Positions 17,493 to 26,486 are shown, counted from the stretch's first letter. The stretch: DNA of 38,865 bases from Sulfurimonas sp. GWF2_37_8 (GCA_001829625.1 MIBW01000012.1:20945-59809); one strand, 5' to 3'. Notes: generated by a model from the letters alone, not told the origin. Translations and numbers: made by a program.

Positions 17493-18345
17493 TTGCTTGT
17501 GCCATTTTGATGAGATTTGAGGACCATTCAGGGCTCAAAGGTGATATTTTTACAACGTTTAGATTGCCTTCTTTTGCGATGATTTTGGCACTCTTATCTG
17601 AAAATTCTGCTTGTGCAAAGATGACATGAATCTTCTCCTCTTTAGATTTTTGTAAAATCTCTATAATCTCTTTGGGTTTTGGTTCTTTTCCTTCTACTTC
17701 GATAGTGACTTGCTTTAAGCCAAACTCATATGCGAAATAACCCCACGATGGATGAAAAACTAAAAAGTTAGTATGTTTTGGCGTATCTTTTAAGATGGTA
17801 TAAATGCGCTCTTGCGTTTGTCCAATCTCTTGTAAAAATAAATCGAGATTTTTTTTGTACTGAACTTCGTGTTTTTTGTCAATGCTCACAAGTGCCTCAT
17901 AGATGGCAAACGCCATGATTTTAACATTGTTTGGTGATGTCCATGTGTGTGGGTCGAGTCCATTCTCTTTGTGTTTTGTCTCATGCTGCTCATGTACTTC
18001 CTCGTGATGATTGTGTTCATCAAGGGCGATTTTTTCTACGCTGTCACTTATATTGATGATACGCATATTTTTGTTTTGTGAGGCAAAACGCCCAAGCCAA
18101 GCCTCTTCAAACTCAACACCAATACTCAAATAGAGTGTTGCCTGAGAGAGTGCCATCATTTGTGTGGGTTTTGGCTCGTAAGAGTGCGGTGAATTGCCAG
18201 GCATAACCATAAGTAAAACATCAATATGTTCGCCTGCAATTTTTTGAACAAATGTCTGCTGTGGCAGAATACTGACCGCAACGATAGGTTTTGCCAAAAG
18301 TGATGAAGCGATGTACAGAAGGGAAAATGTTAGAAATCGTAGCAT
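17479..18345 (-). CDS. znuA: Periplasmic zinc-binding protein ZnuA
   Basis: 288 residues. Signal peptide about 1-18. Metal-site residues by family position: H54 (GNSPHSYEP), H133 (LDPHTW), H198 (VFHPSW), plus an acidic residue late in the chain. Between about 109 and 126 lies a His/Glu-rich loop (DEHNHHEEVHEQHETKH), the mark of zinc-specific rather than manganese-specific members. Captures periplasmic zinc for ZnuBC. First gene of the operon, promoter in the 107-bp divergent region with the palindromic operator. Confidence 0.94.
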   Translation of the reverse strand: MLRFLTFSLLYIASSLLAKPIVAVSILPQQTFVQKIAGEHIDVLLMVMPGNSPHSYEPKPTQMMALSQATLYLSIGVEFEEAWLGRFASQNKNMRIINISDSVEKIALDEHNHHEEVHEQHETKHKENGLDPHTWTSPNNVKIMAFAIYEALVSIDKKHEVQYKKNLDLFLQEIGQTQERIYTILKDTPKHTNFLVFHPSWGYFAYEFGLKQVTIEVEGKEPKPKEIIEILQKSKEEKIHVIFAQAEFSDKSAKIIAKEGNLNVVKISPLSPEWSSNLIKMAQAIANK

Positions 18346-18385
18346 AATTGAAGACCTTTTTTTGGAAAGAATTGTACTTACTAGG

Positions 18386-18420
18386 CTCTTAAATGCAACT
18401 TAGTCGCATTTATTTAAGAG
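18386..18420. promoter_or_regulatory. Candidate Zur operator (21-bp palindrome) between znuA and the Fur-family gene
   Basis: Core 18391-18411 is a palindrome around a central T: left half AAATGCAACT, right half AGTCGCATTT, nine of ten base pairs matching. It is nested in an outer 8-bp inverted repeat CTCTTAAA (18386-18393) / TTTAAGAG (18413-18420). Size and symmetry suit a Fur-family dimer site and the position suits control of both divergent transcripts. The link to zinc is inferred from the neighbouring genes. Confidence 0.75.
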
Positions 18421-18452
18421 AAGCATAAGAGAGAAGTCGCTACCATTTTCAA

Positions 18453-18827
18453 ATGCAAATAGAAAAAATAATCGAAGAAAAGAATCTCAAACTTACTACA
18501 GCGCGCAAAGAACTCTTAGAGATTTTTGTCGTTTCTTCTAAACCTCTCTGTTTTGAAGATGTGAAGTCAAAACTCAGCATGGATAAAGCAACTTTTTATA
18601 GAAATGTTTCCAAATTTGAAGCAGAAACGATTTTAAATAGTTTTGAGTCCAATGACAAAAAACGCTACTACGAAATCAATGAAAGTGCTCATGCGCACTT
18701 TGTATGTAAGCGATGTAATAAAATAGAGTGCCTCAAAGAGAAACTCACTTACGAACTCAGAGGTTATATTATCGAAGATATGATTTTAAAAGGAGTATGC
18801 AAACAATGCAAGCAAATGAGTCTATAG
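18453..18827 (+). CDS. zur: Fur-family regulator, probably Zur
   Basis: 124 residues. Winged helix-turn-helix about 10-65 (LTTARKELLEIF; MDKATFYRNVSKFE), then the dimerisation domain with HAHFVCKRC. Two CxxC pairs, C85/C88 and C116/C119, form the structural Zn-S4 site; H80 and H82 are regulatory-site candidates. Divergent from znuACB, hence the Zur call over Fur or PerR. No Shine-Dalgarno is present; a -10-like GCTACCAT (18439-18446) ends six bases before the ATG, pointing to a leaderless transcript. Its 3' end overlaps ribA by 22 nt. At 124 residues it is somewhat shorter than typical Fur. Confidence 0.85.
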   Translation: MQIEKIIEEKNLKLTTARKELLEIFVVSSKPLCFEDVKSKLSMDKATFYRNVSKFEAETILNSFESNDKKRYYEINESAHAHFVCKRCNKIECLKEKLTYELRGYIIEDMILKGVCKQCKQMSL

Positions 18828-19393
18828 AAAAGTCAAAAATCGCCTCTTTACCAAGTAAATATGGAAAATTTAAGATTCAGGTATATAAGCAAGGATCTCA
18901 AGAACATATGGTTGTTATGAGTGAAAACTTCCAAACACTCACTACGCCGTATGTGCGTATCCACTCAGAATGTCTCACAGGCGATACCTTTGGAAGTTTA
19001 AAATGCGATTGCCAAAATCAGCTTGATTTAGCACTAAAATTTATCAACAAACATGGAGGTATGGTTATTTATCATCGCCAAGAAGGACGTAATATCGGGC
19101 TTCTAAATAAAGTAAATGCCTACGTTTTGCAAGATTTGGGACGCGATACTATTCAAGCAAATCTTGAGTTAGGATTTGAAGAAGATGAGAGAGACTACTC
19201 AGTCGTTGCTGCAATTTTTCAAGAATTTAATCTAAAAGCTATTCATCTTATCACAAACAATCCTGACAAAATCCTCTTTGTTGAGTCTTTGGGTGTGCGT
19301 GTTGTAGAACGTATTCCCGCGATTACAGCAGTAAATAAATACAACAAAAACTATTTAATGACAAAAAAAGAACAAATGAATCATATTTTATAA
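18806..19393 (+). CDS. ribA: GTP cyclohydrolase II RibA
   Basis: 195 residues from ATG 18806, close to the 196 of the E. coli enzyme. AGGAG (18791-18795) is ten bases upstream; the in-frame ATG at 18797 is too close to it and the longer frame back to 18728 only overlaps the regulator. Opens GTP to the first riboflavin intermediate. Catalytic zinc ligands C56, C67 and C69 (SECLTGDTFGSLKCDC), the HRQEGRNIG segment and ITNNPDK are intact. Overlaps the Zur-like gene by 22 nt, so a zinc-dependent enzyme is co-expressed with the zinc regulator. Confidence 0.95.
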   Translation: MQANESIEKSKIASLPSKYGKFKIQVYKQGSQEHMVVMSENFQTLTTPYVRIHSECLTGDTFGSLKCDCQNQLDLALKFINKHGGMVIYHRQEGRNIGLLNKVNAYVLQDLGRDTIQANLELGFEEDERDYSVVAAIFQEFNLKAIHLITNNPDKILFVESLGVRVVERIPAITAVNKYNKNYLMTKKEQMNHIL

Positions 19394-19405
19394 ATAGATG
19401 GTTTG

Positions 19406-19424
19406 ATAGTGATGACTATTTTTT
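19406..19424 (+). terminator. Weak terminator-like hairpin after ribA
   Basis: Five-base-pair stem ATAGT/ACTAT (19406-19410/19415-19419) with loop GATG, followed by a T-run continuing to 19424 and more pyrimidines. Short stem, so low confidence. Confidence 0.4.
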
Positions 19425-19535
19425 CTCTTTTATCTCTATCTTCAAATGCTCAAACCCAATCCCCAATACACTCTCCAAGAGTCTGCAAAACCTAAGGTGA
19501 ATGAGTATATCAGTTTCCAACGAGAAATTAAGCAA
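19416..19535 (-). pseudogene. Possible 3' gene remnant in the ribA-hspR gap
   Basis: The 273-bp gap 19394-19666 has no intact gene. On the minus strand, codons 19535-19416 read as a plausible protein end, LETDILIHLRFCRLLESVLG followed by a charged EHLKIEIKEKK tail and TAG, but there is no start and a TGA lies just upstream. A different frame has a 49-codon ATG ORF (19591-19442) of less natural composition. This looks like the C-terminus of a lost gene, perhaps a small regulator; no family can be named. Confidence 0.3.
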
Positions 19536-19666
19536 TCAAATAAACCTAATGTATTGAGTTTATCAATATAGATGATAAATATTTTTTTCATTGATATCTA
19601 AAAAATTGCTATGTCACTAGTCCTGTAATGAGAGAATACGTCACGTCACGTGAGAGTCTCAAAACG

Positions 19667-20053
19667 CTATTTTTTCTGAAATATTATCATCTCATACACA
19701 CTTTTTTTCGTCACAAGCGCTTTGTCAGGCGAAACAGAGTGTGCATTTTTTGCTTTTGCCACTTCATGTCTCAGTCCTGCCATCTCTTGTTCCATCTCAT
19801 CTACATTCTCTTTTAAACGCAGGATAATATCTACTCCCGCAAGATTGACACCAAGATCTCTTGTGAGTCTGAGGATAAGTTTTATCCTATCGATATCTCT
19901 TTGTGAATAGAGACGGATTCTCCCATCAGAGCGCGATGGAGTAACAAGGTTTTCTCTCTCATATTGACGCAATGTTTGTGGATGTATCTCCAAAATCTTT
20001 GCAACTATGCTGATGAGATAGACAGGTTCGTCATATTGATGATGCATACTCAT
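19667..20053 (-). CDS. hspR: MerR-family heat-shock repressor HspR
   Basis: 128 residues from ATG 20053, chosen because AGAGG lies seven to eight bases upstream and the product then starts like other HspR; the frame stays open to 20098 inside cbpA. MerR-type winged helix about 10-75 (YLISIVAKILEIHPQTLRQYERENLV, split by a turn), then a coiled-coil dimer helix (about 80-105). HspR represses chaperone genes in this phylum and binds HAIR sites; a near-perfect HAIR sits upstream of its own operon. Follows cbpA by 10 bases. Confidence 0.93.
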   Translation of the reverse strand: MSMHHQYDEPVYLISIVAKILEIHPQTLRQYERENLVTPSRSDGRIRLYSQRDIDRIKLILRLTRDLGVNLAGVDIILRLKENVDEMEQEMAGLRHEVAKAKNAHSVSPDKALVTKKSVYEMIIFQKK

Positions 20054-20063
20054 ATGTTTGCCT

Positions 20064-20918
20064 CTACGCCTTAGGCAATTTTTCTTGCATAATTTCAACT
20101 AAACTTGCATCAAGTTCATCTATATTTGGCAAAACTATATTTGCCCGCAAGTATAAGTCGCCGCGGACTTTAGTTTTTCTATCCATTGCCCCCAACTCTT
20201 TTACACGAAATCTCTGCCCATTTTTTGTGTTTTGAGGAATCTTAAGTTTTATCTCTTTATCAAGTGTCTGGATAGAGATCTTATCTCCAAAAAGTGCTGC
20301 ATGCAAAGGTACGTCAAAGTTTTTAACAAGATCGTTATCTTCTCGCTCATACTCCGAACTAGAGGCAACATTTATCTTCAAAAAAAGATCGCCTGCACGT
20401 CCGCCTTGTGCATGACCTTTGCCTTTGACACGCATCTTTTCACTGTTTTTTACGCCAGCCGGTATCTTGATATCAAAACGCTCACCGTTTACAGAGACCG
20501 AATGTGAGCCCCCGAGTATAGAGACTACAAATGGGATAGTGACGCTGCTTTCGATATCAAGGTTTGGTTCTTGTTGTGCAAAACCGCCACCAAAGCCCCC
20601 GCTGAAACCACCGCCGCCTGAAAACATACTACGAAGTATCTCATCCAAATCAGCACCACCACCACTGTGAGAACGAGAGAAATCATGGAAATTTTGTCCA
20701 CCGAACATTCCATCCCCTGCTCTGTCGTATTGAGCTTTTTTTTCTTTATCGCTCAATATCTCATATGCTGCGTTTATCTCTTTAAATTTTTCTTCTGCAC
20801 CGGCTTCTTTGTTGATATCGGGATGGTACTGACGCGCAAGTTTTCGATAAGCCTTTTTTATCTCTGCTTCGTTTGCGTCTTCTGATATTTCAAGTGTTTT
20901 ATATAATGATTTGCTCAT
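20064..20918 (-). CDS. cbpA: DnaJ-class co-chaperone CbpA
   Basis: 284 residues. J domain 1-70 with HPD at 32-34, Gly/Phe-rich linker about 70-115 (GGGGFSGGFGGGF), then two beta-sandwich client-binding domains about 120-280. No CxxCxGxG zinc repeats, so it is a type-II CbpA rather than DnaJ. Stimulates DnaK ATPase; in Helicobacter and Campylobacter the same cbpA-hspR order exists. Transcribed from a TTGACA/TATAAT promoter covered by the HAIR operator. AGGAAACA upstream of the ATG is the ribosome-binding site. Confidence 0.95.
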   Translation of the reverse strand: MSKSLYKTLEISEDANEAEIKKAYRKLARQYHPDINKEAGAEEKFKEINAAYEILSDKEKKAQYDRAGDGMFGGQNFHDFSRSHSGGGADLDEILRSMFSGGGGFSGGFGGGFAQQEPNLDIESSVTIPFVVSILGGSHSVSVNGERFDIKIPAGVKNSEKMRVKGKGHAQGGRAGDLFLKINVASSSEYEREDNDLVKNFDVPLHAALFGDKISIQTLDKEIKLKIPQNTKNGQRFRVKELGAMDRKTKVRGDLYLRANIVLPNIDELDASLVEIMQEKLPKA

Positions 20919-20957
20919 GATTGTTTCCTAAAAATTGTATTAAAATGCTTAAGCAAG

Positions 20958-20987
20958 ATTATATCACAAGAGTTGAGTGGATGTCAA
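20958..20987 (-). promoter_or_regulatory. Sigma-70 promoter of cbpA-hspR
   Basis: Minus strand TTGACA (20987-20982), 18-base spacer, TATAAT (20963-20958), both consensus. Expected start is about 20951, 33 bases before the cbpA ATG. The -35 is inside the HAIR operator. Confidence 0.85.
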
Positions 20988-20992
20988 TCAAG
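20972..20992. promoter_or_regulatory. HAIR operator for HspR
   Basis: Minus strand CTTGATT-N7-ACTCAAC against the HAIR consensus CTTGAGT-N7-ACTCAAG: 12 of 14 positions and the exact 7-base spacing. It overlaps the -35 of cbpA, so HspR would block RNA polymerase and autoregulate its operon. Confidence 0.85.
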
Positions 20993-21030
20993 TTTGTACT
21001 TGTAGGGGTTCAATCATTAAGAGCTACTTC

Positions 21031-21039
21031 GCTACAATT
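21031..21039 (+). promoter_or_regulatory. Extended -10 element GCTACAATT upstream of the M29-like gene
   Basis: TACAAT (21033-21038) with upstream GC, 31 bases before the ATG at 21070; ribosome-binding site CAGGAA lies between. One of four exact copies of this nonamer in 5' regions of the window. Confidence 0.5.
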
Positions 21040-21069
21040 CTAACTTAAATTTAACTCAGGAACAATACA

Positions 21070-22113
21070 ATGGATGGGATTTTACCGACTACAGCCGACT
21101 TTGAAACTTTGACGCACAGAGCTGCACTTTATTTGAGAGATATTTTACATTTAGTATTTCTCCATAGTCAAAAAGAAAACGCTATTGTGGTGTATGATAG
21201 AACTTCTCTTCTCTCAAGAATTTTAGAACAAGCATATAGAGAAGTTCTACCTCATGCTCTTTTTATCGATTTTAACACACTTCCTCCACTGGAAATACGC
21301 AAAATCCTTGATGCGCTTGAGGCTTTAGATTTTGTAGCACTAATCCAGTCCACCAATTTTCGTCTTGATGCTTTTCGCATACGCGTAGAACTCTTCAAAC
21401 GCAACATAAAAGTCATCGAACACCCGCATTTAGGTCGGATGTCGGATGAGGAAGCGTCCTATTATATTGACTCACTTGCTTATGATAGCGTATATTATCG
21501 CGGTGTCGGTCGCGCTCTCAAAGCAAAAATAGACAGTGTAAGTTCTGGAATTATCGATAGCGGTGGTGAGTTTTTACTTTATAATTCCCCTTTTGAATCT
21601 GCCAAAGTCAATATCGGCGACTACACAGGCATGACCAATATGGGTGGACAATTTCCTCTTGGTGAAGTTTTTACGGAAGCACAGGATTTGCGTGCAGTTC
21701 ATGGACGACTAAAAATTTTTTGTTTTGGCGATGTGACCTACAAAATCAACACACCGCAAATCCCTATCATACTTATCATTGAAAAGGGACAAGTTGTAGC
21801 TTGTGAAAACGCAACTCCTGAGTTTGAGCACATTCTCTCACTCATACGCAGAGATGAAGGTGGTATTGTTTTGATACGAGAACTGGGTTTTGGACTCAAC
21901 CGCGCTTTTAGTAAAACACGCACCGTCGCTGATACTGGAACTTATGAGCGTATGTGTGGTGTTCATGTCTCTTTAGGTGCAAAACATGGAACCTACGGCA
22001 AACCTGGATTTAAACGCGGTGATGGCTTGTATCATGTGGATGTTTTTGTGGATACGCATACGGTTATACTTGGGAATGAAGTAGTTTTTAAAGAGGGAAG
22101 CTACATAATTTAA
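21070..22113 (+). CDS. M29-like (aminopeptidase T type) metallopeptidase
   Basis: 347 residues, somewhat shorter than the roughly 410 of Thermus aminopeptidase T. The C-terminal half holds the M29 metal-site motifs in order: GGQFPLGEVF (E199), RELGFGLN (E271), GVHVSLGAKHGTYG (H299, with Y309) and YHVDVF (H322, D324). These match the family Glu-Glu-His-Tyr-His-Asp pattern, so a two-metal aminopeptidase is likely. The N-terminal domain is diverged and the enzyme may have another substrate. No signal peptide; cytoplasmic. Monocistronic, with a strong hairpin after it. Confidence 0.75.
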   Translation: MDGILPTTADFETLTHRAALYLRDILHLVFLHSQKENAIVVYDRTSLLSRILEQAYREVLPHALFIDFNTLPPLEIRKILDALEALDFVALIQSTNFRLDAFRIRVELFKRNIKVIEHPHLGRMSDEEASYYIDSLAYDSVYYRGVGRALKAKIDSVSSGIIDSGGEFLLYNSPFESAKVNIGDYTGMTNMGGQFPLGEVFTEAQDLRAVHGRLKIFCFGDVTYKINTPQIPIILIIEKGQVVACENATPEFEHILSLIRRDEGGIVLIRELGFGLNRAFSKTRTVADTGTYERMCGVHVSLGAKHGTYGKPGFKRGDGLYHVDVFVDTHTVILGNEVVFKEGSYII

Positions 22114-22120
22114 AAAAATT

Positions 22121-22203
22121 CTAAAATCAAAAAAGCGAGGAAACATACTTTTGTAGCTGACGAGCGTAGCAACGCAAAAGTTACGTTGCTATTTTGATTT
22201 TAG
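22121..22203. terminator. Nested bidirectional terminator between the M29-like gene and purH
   Basis: Outer perfect 12-bp inverted repeat (22121-22132/22192-22203; CTAAAATCAAAA and its complement). Inner 8-bp stem TAGCAACG (22167-22174) / CGTTGCTA (22184-22191) with TTTTGATTTT directly after it, a good + strand terminator. A competing pair ACTTTTG (22147-22153) / CAAAAGT (22175-22181) could replace the inner stem. The purH stop codon lies in the outer arm. It also holds CGAGCGTAGC, shared with the palindromic repeat near 30.77 kb. Confidence 0.75.
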
Positions 22204-23738
22204 TGAAGGAAGTGGCGGATTTCTGAGAAGTAAAGTGACATGCCAAACTCGTTAGCTGCGTCTATAATCTCCTCATCTCTTATGCTTCCACCAGGTTCTA
22301 TAACACTTTTAACACCCGCTGCAGCTGCAGCGTCAATAGAATCACGAAATGGGAAAAACGCTTCAGAGGCTAAAGCCGCGCCTGTTACATCAAGTCCCAT
22401 ATCTTTTGCTTTTTTCAAAGCACACTGAGAAGCGTCAACACGGCTTGTCATGCCCATACCAACAGCTACCATAGCTGAGTTTTTCACATATACAACACAG
22501 TTGGATTTTGTCAAAGAAGCAACTTTATAAGCTATCTCCATATCTTTCATCTCTTGTTCAGTTGCTGCGTTTGTGCTCATAAGTTTTGCGTTTTTCACTT
22601 CATCTTCACCAACTTTGTCCGCATCTTGGAAAACAAATCCACCGTCTATGTGTTTGAAGTCTTTTACATCATTTGCAAGAACGAGTTTGTCTGCACCCAT
22701 TTCAAAGAGTTTAATGCGTTTTTTACTTGCGAAAACTTCTTGCGCTTCTTCTGTAATACGTCCAGCAATAACAACCTCTAAGAAAATTTCGTTCATTTTC
22801 TCAGCTAACTCTTTTGTCACAACACCGTTCACGGCTACTACACCACCAAACGCAGATACAGGGTCACATTTGAGTGCTTCTACATACGCTTCTAAAAGCG
22901 TATCTTTTATGGCAAATCCACAAGGATTTCCGTGTTTTGTAATGCACACTGCGTTTTGTTCTCCAAACGCAGAGGCAATTTTTACTGCGCCGCTTAGGTC
23001 ATTTAAGTTGTTAAAACTTGCTTCGCCTTTTAGTGTTTTAAAGTTATTTGAATAGTGTTTGTCAAACTCATATAAAGCACCTTTTTGGTGAGGATTTTCG
23101 CCATAACGCGTGTCCATAACTTTGCTGCCGACTACAAATTGTTTTGCTCCAAAACCGCTGTTAAAACGCTGGTTCATGTAGTTTGCAATCATTGAGTCAT
23201 ACGCCGCTGTATGCTCATACGCTTTTATCATCAGTCCTAGACGAAAGTCTCTTGTGTTTTTCTCGTTTTCTATTGCATCAACAACAACTTCATAGTCACT
23301 TACATCTGTTACAATCATTACACTGTCAAAGTTTTTTGCTGCTGAACGTACCATCGCAGGTCCACCGATGTCGATGTTTTCAATGATATCATCAAAATCA
23401 TCTGTTTTTTCGATTGTTTCTTTAAATGGATAAAGGTTTACACACACCAAATCAATTGCTTCAACACCAAGCTCTTTGGCTTGATCAAGATGTGACTGTT
23501 TGTCGCGACGGTGTAAAATCCCGCCATGCACATAAGGGTTCAGCGTTTTAACGCGACCTTCAAAACATTCAGGAAACTTCGTAACTTCATCAATCTCAAT
23601 AGCCTTAACGCCATTCTCAACTAGTATCTTATAAGTTCCGCCTGTTGAGATAATCTCATAACCATTTTTTATAAGTGATTTACAAAAATCCACTACACCG
23701 TTTTTGTCACTTACACTTACTAATGCTCTTTTTAACAA
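22200..23738 (-). CDS. purH: Bifunctional AICAR transformylase / IMP cyclohydrolase PurH
   Basis: 512 residues, full length. N-terminal methylglyoxal-synthase-like cyclohydrolase (1-about 190; [24 protein letters not shown]) and C-terminal AICAR transformylase with [17 protein letters not shown] and FPFRDSID. Catalyses the last two steps to IMP. The start codon is TTG at 23738 with AAAGGAG eight to nine bases upstream. Contains four AAACGCAG/CTGCGTTT octamers. Ancestrally probably near purL, now separated by pfkA and a membrane-protein block. Confidence 0.97.
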   Translation of the reverse strand: MLKRALVSVSDKNGVVDFCKSLIKNGYEIISTGGTYKILVENGVKAIEIDEVTKFPECFEGRVKTLNPYVHGGILHRRDKQSHLDQAKELGVEAIDLVCVNLYPFKETIEKTDDFDDIIENIDIGGPAMVRSAAKNFDSVMIVTDVSDYEVVVDAIENEKNTRDFRLGLMIKAYEHTAAYDSMIANYMNQRFNSGFGAKQFVVGSKVMDTRYGENPHQKGALYEFDKHYSNNFKTLKGEASFNNLNDLSGAVKIASAFGEQNAVCITKHGNPCGFAIKDTLLEAYVEALKCDPVSAFGGVVAVNGVVTKELAEKMNEIFLEVVIAGRITEEAQEVFASKKRIKLFEMGADKLVLANDVKDFKHIDGGFVFQDADKVGEDEVKNAKLMSTNAATEQEMKDMEIAYKVASLTKSNCVVYVKNSAMVAVGMGMTSRVDASQCALKKAKDMGLDVTGAALASEAFFPFRDSIDAAAAAGVKSVIEPGGSIRDEEIIDAANEFGMSLYFSEIRHFLH

Positions 23739-23867
23739 AAATTCTCCTTTTTCTAAAGCAAAGCTTCATAAAAACTCTTTTCTCTAAAGAATTTTTAAAA
23801 TTGCGGAATTTTATCCAATTTGAGTTTAGATGGTGGTAAACTTAGAAAAACAATTATGGAAATTATC

Positions 23868-24827
23868 ATGAAAAATATAGCGATTTTATGTTCAGGCGGA
23901 GATGTTTCCGGTATGAATCCAGCACTGAAACATTTTGTAGAGTATGCACTTCAAAGAGGTTTAACACCCTATTTTGTTAATGACGGCTATGAAGGTCTTA
24001 TAGACAACAATATACTCAAAGCTGGTTATGAAGATGTTGCTGGTATCATCATTCGTGGCGGTACTAAGATTGGTTCAGCCCGTTCTAAACGTTTTATGCA
24101 AAGCGAATATAGAACTATTGCAAAAAAAAATCTTGACGCTCTTGCAATAGATATGTTGATAGTTTTAGGGGGAGATGGCTCTTTTCGTGGACTGCATGCG
24201 TTTTATCAGGAACACAAAATAAAATTTTGCGGCATTCCTGCAACCATCGATAACGATATCAACGGCACAGATTACTGTTTGGGTGTTGATACGGCGCTCA
24301 ATATTATCAAAGTTTCTATCGACTCTATCCGTGATACGGCATCTTCATTTAGACGTGCTTTTGTTATCGAAACTATGGGGCGCGACTGCGGTTATCTCGC
24401 ACTTGTCTCTTCACTCACCTCAGGAGCGGAGCTTTGTCTTATCCCTGAAGTTCCTTATAATTTAACCGTATATGAGCAACGATTCAAAGAGCAGATACAA
24501 AACGGCAGAAGATATTTTATCGCCGTAGTTTCAGAGGGCATCAAAGATGAGTCTCAAACTATAGCCAAATGGTTTGAAGAGAAAATAGGGATAGAGTCCA
24601 GAGTCAGCGTGCTCGGACATATCCAACGCGGTGGCAATCCTACAATATATGATAGACTTATGGCATATAAATTTATCAACCACGCCATCAACGCACTTAT
24701 AGACGGTAAAGAAGAGAGTATCATATGTTACACAACAAGTGGTTTTGAACTTCGAAGTATAGATACAGTAGTAGGTAAACGCAAAGAGTTAGACCCCGAA
24801 CTGCTATCCTTCTTGGCGAATGTTTAA
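23868..24827 (+). CDS. pfkA: ATP-type 6-phosphofructokinase PfkA
   Basis: 319 residues from ATG 23868, matching the 320 of E. coli PfkA; GGAA lies six to seven bases upstream. Earlier in-frame starts (ATG 23856, TTG 23820) would only add unmatched residues. Phosphorylates fructose 6-phosphate. GGDGS (D103, G104, S105) marks ATP rather than pyrophosphate use; the catalytic TIDND is near 126-130; the fructose-6-phosphate loop GHIQRGGNP is intact. The nucleotide loop has GGDVSGMN where E. coli has GGDAPGMN. Phosphofructokinase is absent from Campylobacter, so its presence separates this organism from that genus. A copy of its 3' end survives near 28.35 kb. Confidence 0.93.
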   Translation: MKNIAILCSGGDVSGMNPALKHFVEYALQRGLTPYFVNDGYEGLIDNNILKAGYEDVAGIIIRGGTKIGSARSKRFMQSEYRTIAKKNLDALAIDMLIVLGGDGSFRGLHAFYQEHKIKFCGIPATIDNDINGTDYCLGVDTALNIIKVSIDSIRDTASSFRRAFVIETMGRDCGYLALVSSLTSGAELCLIPEVPYNLTVYEQRFKEQIQNGRRYFIAVVSEGIKDESQTIAKWFEEKIGIESRVSVLGHIQRGGNPTIYDRLMAYKFINHAINALIDGKEESIICYTTSGFELRSIDTVVGKRKELDPELLSFLANV

Positions 24828-24839
24828 AATAAAGTAAGA

Positions 24840-24875
24840 TTGCAGCATAGAACTTTATGTTCTAAATTGCTGCAA
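24840..24875 (-). terminator. Bipartite hairpin between pfkA and the second chemoreceptor gene
   Basis: TTGCAGCA+TAGAAC (24840-24853) pairs with GTTCTA (24859-24864) and, after a 3-base bulge, TGCTGCAA (24868-24875). The minus-strand side continues into TCTTACTTTATTTT, so it probably ends the chemoreceptor transcript, whose stop codon lies in the loop; it may serve pfkA too. Confidence 0.65.
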
Positions 24876-26486
24876 CCTATCACTTAATGTTATAGAGTTT
24901 TCTTCTAGTCTTTTGATTTCTGTGGACATAGTATTACTGCTTTTGACATTCTTATCGACTTCTTTGCTTATCTCGGTTATTTGATGGATAATATGGTGTG
25001 TACTATTACCTGTTTTGTGCAAAGCATCCAAAGAAATATTCATAGCCACGGTTGTGTCGTGCATCGTCTCAACGGTCAATTCGATTTGTTTTTTCGCGCT
25101 TGATGAGACTTGCGTCAGGTTTTGTATATTGCTTGCGTTTGAGTTTATCTTTTCACTTACTTCATTGATGGATTGTACTATAACGCTTATAGTGACATTG
25201 ATTTCACTTAAGCTTTTTTGTGTTCTCTCTGCCAATTTTCTGACTTCATCCGCAACAACCGCAAATCCACGTCCATGTTCACCCGCACGAGCTGCTTCTA
25301 TGGCCGCATTGAGTGCAAGTAGATTTGTTTGATCGGCGATATCATGTATTACACTTAAAACACCTTTAATCTGTTCTGCATCATTACTCAATTTTGCAAG
25401 GTCATCAACTAGTGACATTTCAACATCGGCACTATTATGTACTTCACTTATCATCTCAACAATATTTTTACTTGCCACATCTAAAATCTCGCTTACTTTG
25501 GCGATATCCTCTCTGACTTTATCCGCATCAGAAGTAGCTTCTCGTATCATTTTTATCGTTTCTTCACCATATTTTGTTGTTTGTGTGATGATATTTGATG
25601 TTTCATACATACTTTTTGACATATCTACAAAGTGTTTATCAACTTCTTGCACAATTGTTCTGTTATTTTGTGCACTATTTTTTGAATCATCAATCGCATT
25701 TCTCGTAGAAGAAACAAGGTGATTTAAACTTCCATAAATATTTGATATCTCATCTGAACCGAGTTCATTTTTGCAAAAAGTAAAATCTCTTTGTGAGTTG
25801 ATATACTCCATACTTTCTTGTAACTTTTTGATAGAATCATGAATATTTTTTACAATTAAAAAACTTATGAATATAACCAATATAAGTGAAATAATAGATG
25901 TTATAAGTATCTGATTTTCAAAACTTGAGAGCTTTGCACTGAACTCTTCGATATTTTCATTTAAAGATTTTTTTGAAAAAACGACTAACAAACTCAACTC
26001 TTCTTTGGCTTTGACTGCCACCGAATTGTATGAAGCTATCGCATCAACTTTATCTTCTGCATCTGCACTTTTATCTGTAAATTCTTCCACCATCCCGATA
26101 CCGATTGTGTTAAGCGCTCTTGTTCGCAAAGATATATTTTGCACAATGCTTTTAAGTTCTTTAAACTCTTCCATGGAAGATAAAAGTTCAAGTTTAGCGA
26201 TAGATTTGCTTAACTCTTCTTGTATATTTTTGCTCTGTATCTCATAATCACTTTCAAGCTGCAACTGAGATGCGGCAGCTGTCAAAAATACATTTTGCAT
26301 TTGCGCAATTGAGTCAGAAATATCATTGGAGACAGATATTAAACGCATCTGCTTTGACTTAAAATCCTCAAAACTGCTCTTAGAAACATTTAAAGCACCA
26401 AAGCTAATAATACCGCTAATACCCAGAGATACCAGACCTATAACGACTATAAGCCATATCTTCGCTTTAATACTTAAATGTTCCAT
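24855..26486 (-). CDS. Methyl-accepting chemotaxis protein
   Basis: 543 residues. TM1 about 10-32, helical periplasmic sensor domain about 33-188 (4HB-type length), TM2 about 190-213, HAMP-like linker, signalling coiled coil with the conserved hairpin ([19 protein letters not shown]) around 380-425. No CZB domain and no C-terminal receptor-methylation pentapeptide. Ligand unknown. Transcribed with the DUF3373 porin-like gene upstream (32-bp gap), so it may sense something that porin admits. The signalling hairpin is nearly identical in amino acids to that of the CZB receptor at 2.2-4.1 kb. Confidence 0.94.
   Translation of the reverse strand: MEHLSIKAKIWLIVVIGLVSLGISGIISFGALNVSKSSFEDFKSKQMRLISVSNDISDSIAQMQNVFLTAAASQLQLESDYEIQSKNIQEELSKSIAKLELLSSMEEFKELKSIVQNISLRTRALNTIGIGMVEEFTDKSADAEDKVDAIASYNSVAVKAKEELSLLVVFSKKSLNENIEEFSAKLSSFENQILITSIISLILVIFISFLIVKNIHDSIKKLQESMEYINSQRDFTFCKNELGSDEISNIYGSLNHLVSSTRNAIDDSKNSAQNNRTIVQEVDKHFVDMSKSMYETSNIITQTTKYGEETIKMIREATSDADKVREDIAKVSEILDVASKNIVEMISEVHNSADVEMSLVDDLAKLSNDAEQIKGVLSVIHDIADQTNLLALNAAIEAARAGEHGRGFAVVADEVRKLAERTQKSLSEINVTISVIVQSINEVSEKINSNASNIQNLTQVSSSAKKQIELTVETMHDTTVAMNISLDALHKTGNSTHHIIHQITEISKEVDKNVKSSNTMSTEIKRLEENSITLSDRLQQFRT

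Noticed and set aside
18728-18805. Upstream extension of ribA inside the zur-like gene
   Set aside because: The added residues match nothing in RibA, and AGGAG is correctly spaced only for ATG 18806.
20946-20955. Perfect palindrome TGCTTAAGCA near the cbpA start
   Set aside because: A single 10-bp palindrome downstream of the -10; the HAIR site already explains regulation and no second copy was seen.
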